Below, in pieces: positions 1 through 8,576 of a stretch of 38,300 nucleotides of DNA. The stretch is from an uncultured Pelagibacteraceae bacterium (GTDB lineage: Bacteria; Pseudomonadota; Alphaproteobacteria; Pelagibacterales; Pelagibacteraceae), in NCBI GenBank assembly GCA_902532195.1, contig CACAHE010000009.1, forward strand, positions 1-38,300, given 5' to 3'. The first letter of the stretch is position 1. Each line of letters starts with the position of its first letter. The notes below the pieces were generated by a model that ran no database searches, had not been told where the DNA came from, and saw nothing but the letters and a program-made list of their open reading frames with translations. A program made the translations under genes and the position numbers.

Positions 1-1305
1 TGTATTTGAAAGATTTACTCCTGTATCCGGATCAAGCTGTAATCCCACAGGCGTAATGTTTTTAGGTAGTGGTGTAAACGTGTTTTCATTTTGAGGAATT
101 TCCTCTGCCGGTCTTCTAGTTAATCTATAAATTCCAAATAATCCTATTGCTATTTGAAATATAAATAAAAAAATAAAAAAGCCATTAGTACCAAACTTTT
201 CCATAAAAAATGAGCAAATAAAAGGCGCGGTCATTGCGCTTATTCCAAATATAATTTGCATTCCGGCTCCTGCAGATACAAATTTTTCTTTTGGTAAAAA
301 ATCATTTACATAAGCTAAATTAAGCGAAAATAATGGTAACGACATTCCCGCATATAAACTTATAAAAATATAAAACATTAATCTATGATTGCTAATATGC
401 TGTAAGATGATTTTCCAATCAGATGATAGGCCAATAAAATCTGGTGATACAGTCACTGAAAAAAAGCAAAATATTGTTAAAATCGCTCCTATTATAGATG
501 TTATAATTATAATTAATCTTCTATCAAAACGATCTGATAAATACCCAATTGGCCACTGAAACACAGCACCTGAAATAGTTATTAAAAATAAATATAGTGA
601 AATTTCAAATACAGAAAAATTCATTAAAGCTCCATATACAGATCCCATTGTAAATATAGCGGGGTGAATAAATCCAGTACAAAACATACTAATTGTTGCT
701 AAGGGAGAGATTTTATAAAGTTCACTTATTTTTATTGCAGATATTTTTTTGAAAGTAGGTGGTTTACGTTTTGTAAGAAGAATAGGTATTAAAGCTATTG
801 ATAATAATAAAGAAACTAAAATAAAGGGTTCATAGTTTTTAGGGTCATTAAAATTTAATAACAACATACCTAAACCCAAACCAACAAAAGTTATAATCAT
901 ATAAATCGATAAAACTTTTCCTCTAGTTCTATTATTGGCTCTATCGTTAAGCCAACTCTCAACCACTATAAAAATACCAATTATACTGAAGCCTGTTAAG
1001 AATCTTCCGAATATCCAAACATATGGATCAACAATAACAGCATGAAGCAAAATGCTTAATGAAGCCATAGAAGCAAATGCTGCAAAAACTCTAATATGAC
1101 CTACTTTACCAACTAAATTTGGAACAGCGTTAGCACCAATAAAATAACCAATAAAGTAACCTGACATCAATGCGCCAGTTGCAATAATATTAAAGTTTTC
1201 TATGACCGCTCTTACCCCTAATAAATTACCTTGAAGACCATGTGCAATAATAAGAATTCCATAACCTAGAAATAAAGCCCAAGAATTTTTAAATAATCTT
1301 CCCAT
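1..1305 (-). CDS. MFS transporter, YcaD-like (3' end outside window)
   Basis: Partial gene. An open frame runs from an ATG at 1303-1305 to the window edge without a stop, giving 435 codons. The translation (MGRLFKNSWALFLGYGI...) is a chain of hydrophobic helices. A cytoplasmic-loop motif, PIGYLSDRFDRR near residue 250, matches the D-R-x-(G)-R motif of the major facilitator superfamily. Segments such as VVESWLNDRANNRTRGK and the following glycine-rich helix resemble the YcaD-type branch of MFS permeases. The last 40 or so residues before the edge are polar (PKNITPVGLQLDPDTG), as expected for a cytoplasmic tail, so little may be missing. The substrate cannot be read from sequence. It follows the EamA permease gene in the minus direction after 50 bp but is probably part of the same transcript or of a weakly separate one. 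Confidence 0.85.
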   Translation of the reverse strand, partial: MGRLFKNSWALFLGYGILIIAHGLQGNLLGVRAVIENFNIIATGALMSGYFIGYFIGANAVPNLVGKVGHIRVFAAFASMASLSILLHAVIVDPYVWIFGRFLTGFSIIGIFIVVESWLNDRANNRTRGKVLSIYMIITFVGLGLGMLLLNFNDPKNYEPFILVSLLLSIALIPILLTKRKPPTFKKISAIKISELYKISPLATISMFCTGFIHPAIFTMGSVYGALMNFSVFEISLYLFLITISGAVFQWPIGYLSDRFDRRLIIIITSIIGAILTIFCFFSVTVSPDFIGLSSDWKIILQHISNHRLMFYIFISLYAGMSLPLFSLNLAYVNDFLPKEKFVSAGAGMQIIFGISAMTAPFICSFFMEKFGTNGFFIFLFIFQIAIGLFGIYRLTRRPAEEIPQNENTFTPLPKNITPVGLQLDPDTGVNLSNT

Positions 1306-1355
1306 TTTTGAGTGAGTATGCCTTTTGTATTAAAAAGCAAGTAGTTAATTTTATA

Positions 1356-2222
1356 TTATGTTTTTTTTAAGGCTAAAATTGAGTGTATAGCTATAGTTAA
1401 AATTATTATCACTCCTCCCAAAATAGTTTCTAGACTTGGCTGTTCTTTAACAACTAACCATACCCATATAGGACCGATTATAACTTCTAAAAGAAAGAAA
1501 AGATTTACTTCAGCGGCAGTGATAAATCTTGGGGCAATAGTTACTAGAACAAATGGAATAGCAACACACATCACACACATTAAAGGTACAATTAAAATGT
1601 CATTTTCTACTAACTTGAAACTTTCTACAAAGAAGAGAGCAAATATAGCTACTAAAAGTTTGCCAATAACAGCAGAAGGAACCATATCTACATCTTTTGA
1701 GTATCTTGCCAAGTTAGCGCATACAGCTAATCCGAAAGCAGTTATGAAACCAAAAATATCACCTAGAAAATTTCCTAATTTAATAGAATCAAAAAATATA
1801 AATGTAACTGCAGAAAAAGTTATAAGTATTGCTATCCAAGTTTTTCTATCAGTTTTTTCTTTTAAAAATATGGCTGATAAAATTGCAGATATCATTGGAG
1901 CCATTGCTACCATTATTAGAGTATTCGCAACGTTTGTATTTTGAATTGAAATAATAAAAGTAACATTAGTTACAGCAAAACTTATTGTGTAAAAAACTCC
2001 CGGATATCCAATTTTTAATAATGCTTTTAAAAAATTATTTCTATAAAAAAATAAAAGGCCAATTAAAACAACTGTAAATGGAATAGCTCCTCTATAAAAA
2101 AGCATCCCCCAAGTTTCAATATTCGAAAGCCTTATAAATAAAGAGTCTGGAGTAATAAACATTACACCAATAAAAGCCAACATAGAACCTTTTTGTTGGC
2201 TATTTAGGTTGCTAAAATTCAT
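1356..2222 (-). CDS. EamA/DMT-family permease
   Basis: 288-residue integral membrane protein with about ten hydrophobic segments arranged as two EamA repeats, the usual size for a drug/metabolite transporter superfamily permease. The second half carries the typical stretch PRFITAAEVNLFFLLEVIIGPIWVW, split here across the P-R-F and A-E-V-x-L-F-x-L-L-E positions, as in YdcZ/RhaT-like exporters. Its ATG overlaps the TGA of the upstream DUF255 gene by four bases (ATGA at 2219-2222), which implies translational coupling. Substrate unknown; family members export amino acids, nucleobases or other small metabolites. Assignment to the family is secure, function is not. Confidence 0.85.
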   Translation of the reverse strand: MNFSNLNSQQKGSMLAFIGVMFITPDSLFIRLSNIETWGMLFYRGAIPFTVVLIGLLFFYRNNFLKALLKIGYPGVFYTISFAVTNVTFIISIQNTNVANTLIMVAMAPMISAILSAIFLKEKTDRKTWIAILITFSAVTFIFFDSIKLGNFLGDIFGFITAFGLAVCANLARYSKDVDMVPSAVIGKLLVAIFALFFVESFKLVENDILIVPLMCVMCVAIPFVLVTIAPRFITAAEVNLFFLLEVIIGPIWVWLVVKEQPSLETILGGVIIILTIAIHSILALKKT

Positions 2223-4162
2223 AAATTATTTTTTATATACTCTTCAATATGATTTAAGTTTTTTAATTTTTGAGAGCATGTTTTATTTTTACATATAATA
2301 ACAAAGAATTCCTTATCATTTTCTTTATATATAATTGAAACATTGCCCATAAATTTCTTTAATATTTCTTTTTTTAATTTTTCATCAATCTTTCCATGCA
2401 ATGAAACAGTTATGTTATTTTCAGAAATATCTAAAGTTTTTAAATAGCTAAACATTTGCGAAAAGTTAAAGCTTATATATGTATTGATAGATTTGCTTAG
2501 AATATCTAGCTTTTTAAGCCATTCTTGATCATTGGTTATGTTGTTTAATTTACTACATATTAATAGATAAATACTATTTCCATTAGGAATATTATTATCA
2601 GCAATGTCCACAGGATTTACAAATAGATCATTAGAATTAAAAATATTTTTTTGCAGTAGATTATTGTCTTTGTTAAAAAATAAACTCCATATTTCTTTCA
2701 TTATTTTTTTACATTTTTCTAATGATTCATTATCATTGTTCATCTCATACACGCAAATTAGTAATAAAGCGTAATAAACATAGTCTTCTAAAAATACATC
2801 TATTTCATTTTTGTTTTTATTATAACAATGAAATATATTTTTTTTTAATTTTTCATTTATTAAATTAATTTTATCAATCGTTTTGGAATATAATTCATGA
2901 TCATTTAAAATTAATGATGAATAAAGGTTTGAATATAGCCAGTAACAGTTAAGGTCAGTTTGAACTTTATTATCAAAAAATGGTTTAACCCTTTTTTCTC
3001 TATGATTTAATAGTAAATTTTCAGCTTCTTCTATAGTTAACATTTCTTCTTTTGATAGATTTTGTTCTAAATTTTCTATCAATATATTTGATCCCTCAAA
3101 ATTTCCCTCTTTTGTTATGTTATATTTTTTTTGAAAAACTAAAAATTTTTCTTGTAATAAATTTTCTAATTCATCATATTTCCATATATAATACTTACCT
3201 TCGACACCCTCACTGTCGGCGTCATAAGCTGAGCCAAGTAAATTATTTTCAGATAGAAACTTAGAATTAATAAATTTTATTGTTTGTATTAATTTTTTTT
3301 TTAGATAATCAGAATTTTCTTTTTGCAAGAAATTATTTAAAAGATTTACAAATAAAATATTATCATAAAGCATTTTTTCAAAGTGTGGTACTACCCACTT
3401 CTCATCAACAGTGTATCTTGCTATACCACCTTCCAATTGATCATAAATTCCTCTAGAAGAAATATTTTTTAAAAGATCTTGAACTGGTTTTAAAAATTTT
3501 TGGCTGCCACTTTGATTATAAAAATAAAAAAGAGTTTCAAATATATAAAACTGTGGAAATTTGGGTGCTCCTTTAAAGCCTCCATTTTCTTCATCAAGAT
3601 ATTGAATTATTTTTTTTGCATAGGGTTCATAATCTTGTTTAAGCACTGAGTCTTTTCTGTTTAATTCTTTAAAAACTGCTTGCATCTGCGAAACTTGTGC
3701 AATTATTTTTTCCCTATTTTCTGAATAAACATTAGATACATTTTCCAATACTTGAATAAAGCTAGGTCTTCCGTGCATTTCTTCTGGTGGAAAATATGTT
3801 CCTCCAGTAAATGGGACAGCATTTTCATCTAAAAACATTGAAAGAGGCCAACCACCTTGTGCACCAGTTAATATTGCTAAACTTTTTTGGAATATAGAGT
3901 CTAGGTCAGGTCTTTCTTCTCGATCAACTTTAATATTAATGAATTTTTCATTCATTATGTTTGCTGTTTCTTTATTTTCGAAACTTTCGTGTGCCATAAC
4001 ATGGCACCAGTGACAACTTGCATAACCTACACTTAAAAAAATTGGTTTTTTTTCTTTTTTTGCAATCGATAAAGTTTCTTTATTCCAGGCAAGCCAATTA
4101 ACAGGATTTTTTTCATGTTGTTTTAAATATGGACTTTTTTCATGTTTAAGCTGATTGTTCAT
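2219..4162 (-). CDS. DUF255 thioredoxin-domain protein (YyaL/SSP411-like)
   Basis: 647 residues, near the usual 650-700 of the YyaL/spermatogenesis-associated protein 20 family. The N-terminal thioredoxin-like domain (about 1-170) has the family signature YASCHWCHVM, with a C50-x-x-C53 pair, followed by the conserved segments KVDREERPDLD and GGWPLSMFLDE. The rest is the (alpha/alpha)-barrel typical of the family, with HFEKMLYDN and the YDADSEGVEGKYYIW block near 310-330. The biochemical role of bacterial members is not established; redox or sugar-epimerase-like activities have been proposed on fold only. It lies 22 bp behind purF and overlaps the EamA permease start by four bases, so it is probably co-transcribed with both. 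The C-terminal third is rich in Lys and Asn and less conserved in appearance. Confidence 0.9.
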   Translation of the reverse strand: MNNQLKHEKSPYLKQHEKNPVNWLAWNKETLSIAKKEKKPIFLSVGYASCHWCHVMAHESFENKETANIMNEKFINIKVDREERPDLDSIFQKSLAILTGAQGGWPLSMFLDENAVPFTGGTYFPPEEMHGRPSFIQVLENVSNVYSENREKIIAQVSQMQAVFKELNRKDSVLKQDYEPYAKKIIQYLDEENGGFKGAPKFPQFYIFETLFYFYNQSGSQKFLKPVQDLLKNISSRGIYDQLEGGIARYTVDEKWVVPHFEKMLYDNILFVNLLNNFLQKENSDYLKKKLIQTIKFINSKFLSENNLLGSAYDADSEGVEGKYYIWKYDELENLLQEKFLVFQKKYNITKEGNFEGSNILIENLEQNLSKEEMLTIEEAENLLLNHREKRVKPFFDNKVQTDLNCYWLYSNLYSSLILNDHELYSKTIDKINLINEKLKKNIFHCYNKNKNEIDVFLEDYVYYALLLICVYEMNNDNESLEKCKKIMKEIWSLFFNKDNNLLQKNIFNSNDLFVNPVDIADNNIPNGNSIYLLICSKLNNITNDQEWLKKLDILSKSINTYISFNFSQMFSYLKTLDISENNITVSLHGKIDEKLKKEILKKFMGNVSIIYKENDKEFFVIICKNKTCSQKLKNLNHIEEYIKNNL

Positions 4163-4184
4163 ATTAACTATTTTTTTTCATAAA

Positions 4185-5654
4185 TTAGTTATTTGAAGCA
4201 GCACTTAACAACGAAAGTTGAGTAATTTTATCTTTCCCGAGTTCATCAATAATTTTAATAGGATAATCTCCAGTAAAATAGTGATCAGTAAGTTGTGGAT
4301 ATGTGTCATTTCTTTTTTCATATCCCATTGCTTTGTACAAACCATTCAAAGATAAAAATTTAAGAGAATTTGCATTTATAAACTCACACATTTCATTAAC
4401 AGATTTATTTGCTGCTAGGAGCTCTTTTTTTGTTGGCATATCTACACCATAAAAATCAGGAAATTTAATTTCAGGACTTGCAATTCTTAAATGCACCTCT
4501 TTAGCACCAGAGTCATACAACATTTTTGTTATTTTGTGAGATGTTGTTCCTCTTACTATAGAATCATCAACTAAAATTATTTTTTTATTTTTTATAACTG
4601 ATTTATTCGAATTAAGTTTTAATTTGACTCCCAAACTTCTTATTTTTTGAGAAGGTTCTATAAAAGTTCGACCTACATAATGATTCCTAATTAATCCTAA
4701 ATCAAAATCTATGTTTTTTTTCTGACTATATCCTAAAGCAGCAGCATTTCCTGAGTCTGGAACAGGCACTACTAAGTCAGCTTTTAAATCATCTTCATTA
4801 GCTAGCTCTTCACCTAATTTTTTTCTATATTCATAAGCTGTTTTGCCATTTAAAATACTATCTGGTCTAGAGAAATAAATATATTCAAAAATACAAGGTC
4901 TTATTTTTTTTGGAGAAAAAGGTTTTACACTTTTTAATTTATCATTTTCAATATAAACAACTTCGCCATTTTCGACTTCTCTTACAAATTTAGCACCAAT
5001 AATATCCAATGCACATGTTTCTGATGTAAAAACATAAGAATTTTTAAGCTTTCCTATTACAAGTGGTCTAATTCCATAAGGATCTCTTACACCTATTAGA
5101 GTATTTTGTGTAAGCATTACTAACGCATAACCACCCTGGATATGAAATATTGCATCAATAATTTTATCGATAGTTTTGTCTCTTTTTGATTTTGCGATAA
5201 GTTGTACAATAGTTTCAGTGTCAGATGTTGTATAAAAAATAGCTCCATCTTTAACCAGTTTATTTCTAAGAGTTATGGCATTTGTTAAGTTTCCATTATG
5301 AGATACACCTATACCTCCAGCATTAGTATCAGCAAAAAAAGGTTGAATATTTCTTAAAGCTGTACCCCCGGTAGTACTATATCTATTATGTCCAATCGCA
5401 TAATTTCCCGGAAGATTTTTTAATACCTTTTCTTTATTGAAATTATCTCCAACTAATCCGAATCTTTTTTCAGAGTGATATTTGCTTCCATCAAATGATA
5501 CGATTCCACATCCTTCTTGTCCTCTATGTTGCAGTGCATGTAAGCCTAAAGCAGTCAATGTCGATGCATCCGTAGTATTACTTATTCCAAAAACACCACA
5601 CTCCTCTTTTAGTTTAGGATTATAATTTTTGTACTTTATCTTTTGCATCTTCAT
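4185..5654 (-). CDS. purF: amidophosphoribosyltransferase
   Basis: First step of purine synthesis: glutamine plus PRPP to phosphoribosylamine, cytosolic. 489 residues, normal family length. The N-terminal Ntn glutaminase domain begins at C19 (EECGVFGI); the 18 residues before it must be removed to free the catalytic cysteine, as in the propeptide-bearing B. subtilis type. Conserved blocks HNRYSTTG and SHNGNLTN follow. The PRPP loop VDDSIVRGTT lies near residues 362-372. The C-terminal region reads YFTGDYP with no C-x-x-C before it, so the 4Fe-4S cluster ligands of the B. subtilis enzyme are not all present. The start (M1, or M3 at 5648) lies inside the end of cvpA with a 35-base overlap; cvpA-purF linkage is classic in proteobacteria. 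Confidence 0.97.
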   Translation of the reverse strand: MKMQKIKYKNYNPKLKEECGVFGISNTTDASTLTALGLHALQHRGQEGCGIVSFDGSKYHSEKRFGLVGDNFNKEKVLKNLPGNYAIGHNRYSTTGGTALRNIQPFFADTNAGGIGVSHNGNLTNAITLRNKLVKDGAIFYTTSDTETIVQLIAKSKRDKTIDKIIDAIFHIQGGYALVMLTQNTLIGVRDPYGIRPLVIGKLKNSYVFTSETCALDIIGAKFVREVENGEVVYIENDKLKSVKPFSPKKIRPCIFEYIYFSRPDSILNGKTAYEYRKKLGEELANEDDLKADLVVPVPDSGNAAALGYSQKKNIDFDLGLIRNHYVGRTFIEPSQKIRSLGVKLKLNSNKSVIKNKKIILVDDSIVRGTTSHKITKMLYDSGAKEVHLRIASPEIKFPDFYGVDMPTKKELLAANKSVNEMCEFINANSLKFLSLNGLYKAMGYEKRNDTYPQLTDHYFTGDYPIKIIDELGKDKITQLSLLSAASNN

Positions 5655-6162
5655 ATTGTTCTTTTTCTGGAAACTCTTTTATAAGGTAGTTACTCCCATT
5701 TTCAACCCAATGAAACATAATTGATCGATCTATATTAATTGGCCATTTTTTGTAATTATAAACTATATTTATAGTTGTAAATATACAGACCATGATCACA
5801 TATGCTCTAATGAATCCAAAAAAGAATCCAAAAATTTTATCAAGAGTGCCAATACCAGAATAAGAAATAGCTTTTTTAATTCCTTTATTAATTAATAAAA
5901 TTATAAATATAATAATTACAAATAATGTGATACCTAAAGAAATATCCAATACATACTCGTTGTCAATTACGTCTTTCACATATGGTTTAACTTTAGGAAA
6001 TAAAAATAAAGTTAATACATATGCTAATAGCCACTTTGAAGCTGCCAAAATACTTAAAACAAAACCCTGTCTAGAACATTTAATTAAAGATAATAATGTA
6101 AAAAAAAAATATATTAAGTCAAAGCTCGAAATATTTTCAAAAATTTTAATAATTCCTTCCAT
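5620..6162 (-). CDS. cvpA: CvpA family membrane protein
   Basis: About 180 residues with four hydrophobic segments, matching the CvpA (colicin V production) family. Family members are small inner-membrane proteins of uncertain biochemical role that sit beside purF, as here. I chose the ATG at 6160-6162 (MEGIIKIFEN). A longer frame begins with a TTG at 6183 but would overlap the exporter gene. With the ATG start the gene is separated from the exporter stop by seven bases. The early segment IKCSRQGFVLSILAASKWLL matches the family pattern of a charged turn with R-x-G between the first two helices. The 3' end overlaps purF by 35 bases, so translation of the two is likely coupled. Confidence 0.88.
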   Translation of the reverse strand: MEGIIKIFENISSFDLIYFFFTLLSLIKCSRQGFVLSILAASKWLLAYVLTLFLFPKVKPYVKDVIDNEYVLDISLGITLFVIIIFIILLINKGIKKAISYSGIGTLDKIFGFFFGFIRAYVIMVCIFTTINIVYNYKKWPINIDRSIMFHWVENGSNYLIKEFPEKEQYEDAKDKVQKL

Positions 6163-6169
6163 AATAAAA

Positions 6170-8551
6170 TTATTTATTTCCAAACGGTTTAAAAACTAAA
6201 AGTAAAGATGGCAATAAAGTTAATACAGAAATCATAGCCAACAACATAGCTATTCCAGTAAATATTCCAAAATAAATAGTCGGAATAAAATTTGATAAAA
6301 CCAAAATTGAAAATCCAAAAACTATAGTTATTGAGGTATTTAAAATAGCGACACCAACTGTAGAGTGGCATTTTTCTAAAGTTAATTTATAATCATTTAT
6401 TTTTGCATATTCTTCTCTAAATCGATAAATATAATGAATGCTATTATCTACCGCTATTCCAATAGTTATAGCTGCAATTGTTATTGTCATCATGTCCAAA
6501 GGAATTCCAGCTAAACCAATAATTCCTAAAATAAAAAAAGCTGCAATAAAGTTCGGAACAACTCCTATTAATGATAATTTTATATTTTTAAATAAAATAA
6601 AAAACATTGCAAATATTCCAATCATAACAAAGCCTAGAGTTAAAATTTGTGATTTAAATAAACTTTGTAGTAAATTATTGAACAAAATAAGTACTCCTCC
6701 AAGTTTAAATTCCTCCTCACTGAGACCTATTTTATTTTTTAAATCATACCTAATTTGTTTTATAAGTTCATTTCTTCTCAACCCTTCTTGTGAATCCTTA
6801 ATTCTCAAATTTATTCTTGCTTCTGAATCTTTTATAGAAATATATGGGTCTACTATTTCTTTTCTGATTTTATCTGGAATTTTTGAGTAGAGTACACCCA
6901 TTTCTAGTGTTCCAAGAGGCTTATTATCATTCAATTGAGTTGCAACTTGAATAATAGATGAAAAAGATAAAACTTTTCCTACAGCTGGCAATCCATCCAA
7001 ATAACTATGAACTTTTTCAATTTTATTTATCTTATCTTTTGTAAACCAATATTTTGAGTCATCCCCATCTTCGCTTGCTTCTTCCCAATCGTCATCTTCG
7101 TCAGTCTCTTCTTTTTTATCTTTTTTTGGAAACTTTATAATTACCTCTAAAGGAGTAGTGCCACCTAACTTATCGTCTATAAGTTTCATGCCTTTATAAA
7201 TCTCAGTTTTTTTACTAAAATAATTTATAAAGCTGTTCTCTACTTCTAATCGAGAAATGCCCACTAGGCTTATTATAAAAACAATTATACTGACAAAAAA
7301 AATTAAATTTATATTATTAATTGAAAATTTTCCTAATAAACTTGTAAAAACTGAATTTTTATTCTCACCAATATCTACATTTACGTCTGAAACAAAACTA
7401 ATTAATGTTGGCAGTAAACTAAATGTAATTATAAATGAAACAATTAAACCTAAGGTCATCATCCATCCAAAATCGATAATTGGTTTAATTTCACTAAAAA
7501 TTAATGATAGAAATGCACAAATCGTTGTGAGAGCTGTATAAAGTATTGGCCAAAACATTTTTCCAGATGTTTTTAAAATAATTTCTTTTTTATCAAGAGT
7601 TGGGTTTTCTTTTGATAATTGTAAAAATCTAGTACTCATATGTATATTCATTGCCATGGTTAAGATTAACATTAATGCAATAAAATTCGATGAGATGACA
7701 GTTACTTTCCATCCTATTAATCCAAGAAGGCCCACCATTATAATTACTGAAAAGAGACAACTACTTATTGGAACGATTATCCAAATAATTTTTTTAAACA
7801 CAAACCAAAGTGTAAATATAATAAATAACAAAACCCCAATACCAAATACCAAGATATCACTTTTTATAAATGTCATCATGTCATCAGCTATCATTGGGAT
7901 ACCTCCCAAATGAATCTTGCTTTCATCACTATAAGATTCTATGATTTTTCTTATCTCAATTATATTTTCATGATTTTTTTTCTTTAATTTATCTTTATAA
8001 ATTTCCAATTCTTTTTTATTTTTTAAATTTTCAGGAATATTGTTTTCTTTAATGTAAACAATTATTCCACTTGTTTTACCATCTTCGCTTATAACAAAGT
8101 TTCTAAAAACTGGACTATTTAATATTTCTTTAAACCCTCTTTTTTTGTCTATGCCATCACTTTTAAGAGTGCTAAAATTTTGCAATCTTTCACTAAGAGT
8201 TTTATCAGTACTATTTAATAGAGGAATATCTAGAATAGTTACAACACTATGAACCCATTTCAAACTTTGTATTTTATATTTTAAACTGAGCAAATTATTT
8301 ATTGAATTTTCTGATATAATGTCTTCATTAGGAGTGTGAGTTAAAACCAGAAATTCTTTGGAGTTATATCTTTCCGATATTTCTCTTAAATATTTTAAGT
8401 CTGGATCTCCATCTATCAATAAAGTTTCTGATGAAGCGTCTAATCTGAAATCTTTTGAAAAAAAACCAAAACTAATTAAGCTTAGTAAAAGAATAACGAA
8501 AACTATCTTAGGTTTTTCAATTATATTTTTTTGGTAAAAATTAGCTAACAT
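6170..8551 (-). CDS. RND-superfamily (MMPL/SSD-type) exporter
   Basis: 793-residue polytopic protein of the RND/MMPL exporter class (COG1033-like). It has one N-terminal helix (about 14-31), a long periplasmic loop, and a block of five helices near 230-390. A second helix begins near 415, followed by a second loop and a C-terminal helix block from about 635 that ends near the terminus. The sequence TIGIAVDNSIHYIYRFREE in the second helix block is the characteristic sterol-sensing/MMPL motif (A-x-D-x-x-I-H). The second periplasmic loop holds a very acidic insert at about 474-502 (ETDEDDDWEEASEDGDD). Substrate not readable; relatives export lipids, hopanoids or pigments. It lies between dnaB and cvpA, where many alphaproteobacteria carry alr and radA. 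No adaptor or outer-membrane channel gene is adjacent. Confidence 0.88.
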   Translation of the reverse strand: MLANFYQKNIIEKPKIVFVILLLSLISFGFFSKDFRLDASSETLLIDGDPDLKYLREISERYNSKEFLVLTHTPNEDIISENSINNLLSLKYKIQSLKWVHSVVTILDIPLLNSTDKTLSERLQNFSTLKSDGIDKKRGFKEILNSPVFRNFVISEDGKTSGIIVYIKENNIPENLKNKKELEIYKDKLKKKNHENIIEIRKIIESYSDESKIHLGGIPMIADDMMTFIKSDILVFGIGVLLFIIFTLWFVFKKIIWIIVPISSCLFSVIIMVGLLGLIGWKVTVISSNFIALMLILTMAMNIHMSTRFLQLSKENPTLDKKEIILKTSGKMFWPILYTALTTICAFLSLIFSEIKPIIDFGWMMTLGLIVSFIITFSLLPTLISFVSDVNVDIGENKNSVFTSLLGKFSINNINLIFFVSIIVFIISLVGISRLEVENSFINYFSKKTEIYKGMKLIDDKLGGTTPLEVIIKFPKKDKKEETDEDDDWEEASEDGDDSKYWFTKDKINKIEKVHSYLDGLPAVGKVLSFSSIIQVATQLNDNKPLGTLEMGVLYSKIPDKIRKEIVDPYISIKDSEARINLRIKDSQEGLRRNELIKQIRYDLKNKIGLSEEEFKLGGVLILFNNLLQSLFKSQILTLGFVMIGIFAMFFILFKNIKLSLIGVVPNFIAAFFILGIIGLAGIPLDMMTITIAAITIGIAVDNSIHYIYRFREEYAKINDYKLTLEKCHSTVGVAILNTSITIVFGFSILVLSNFIPTIYFGIFTGIAMLLAMISVLTLLPSLLLVFKPFGNK

Positions 8552-8576
8552 CTAATATTAGCTTTTATATTTTAAA

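Noticed and set aside
6163..6183. TTG-started extension of cvpA
   Set aside because: Adds seven residues without family support and overlaps the exporter; the ATG at 6162 is better.
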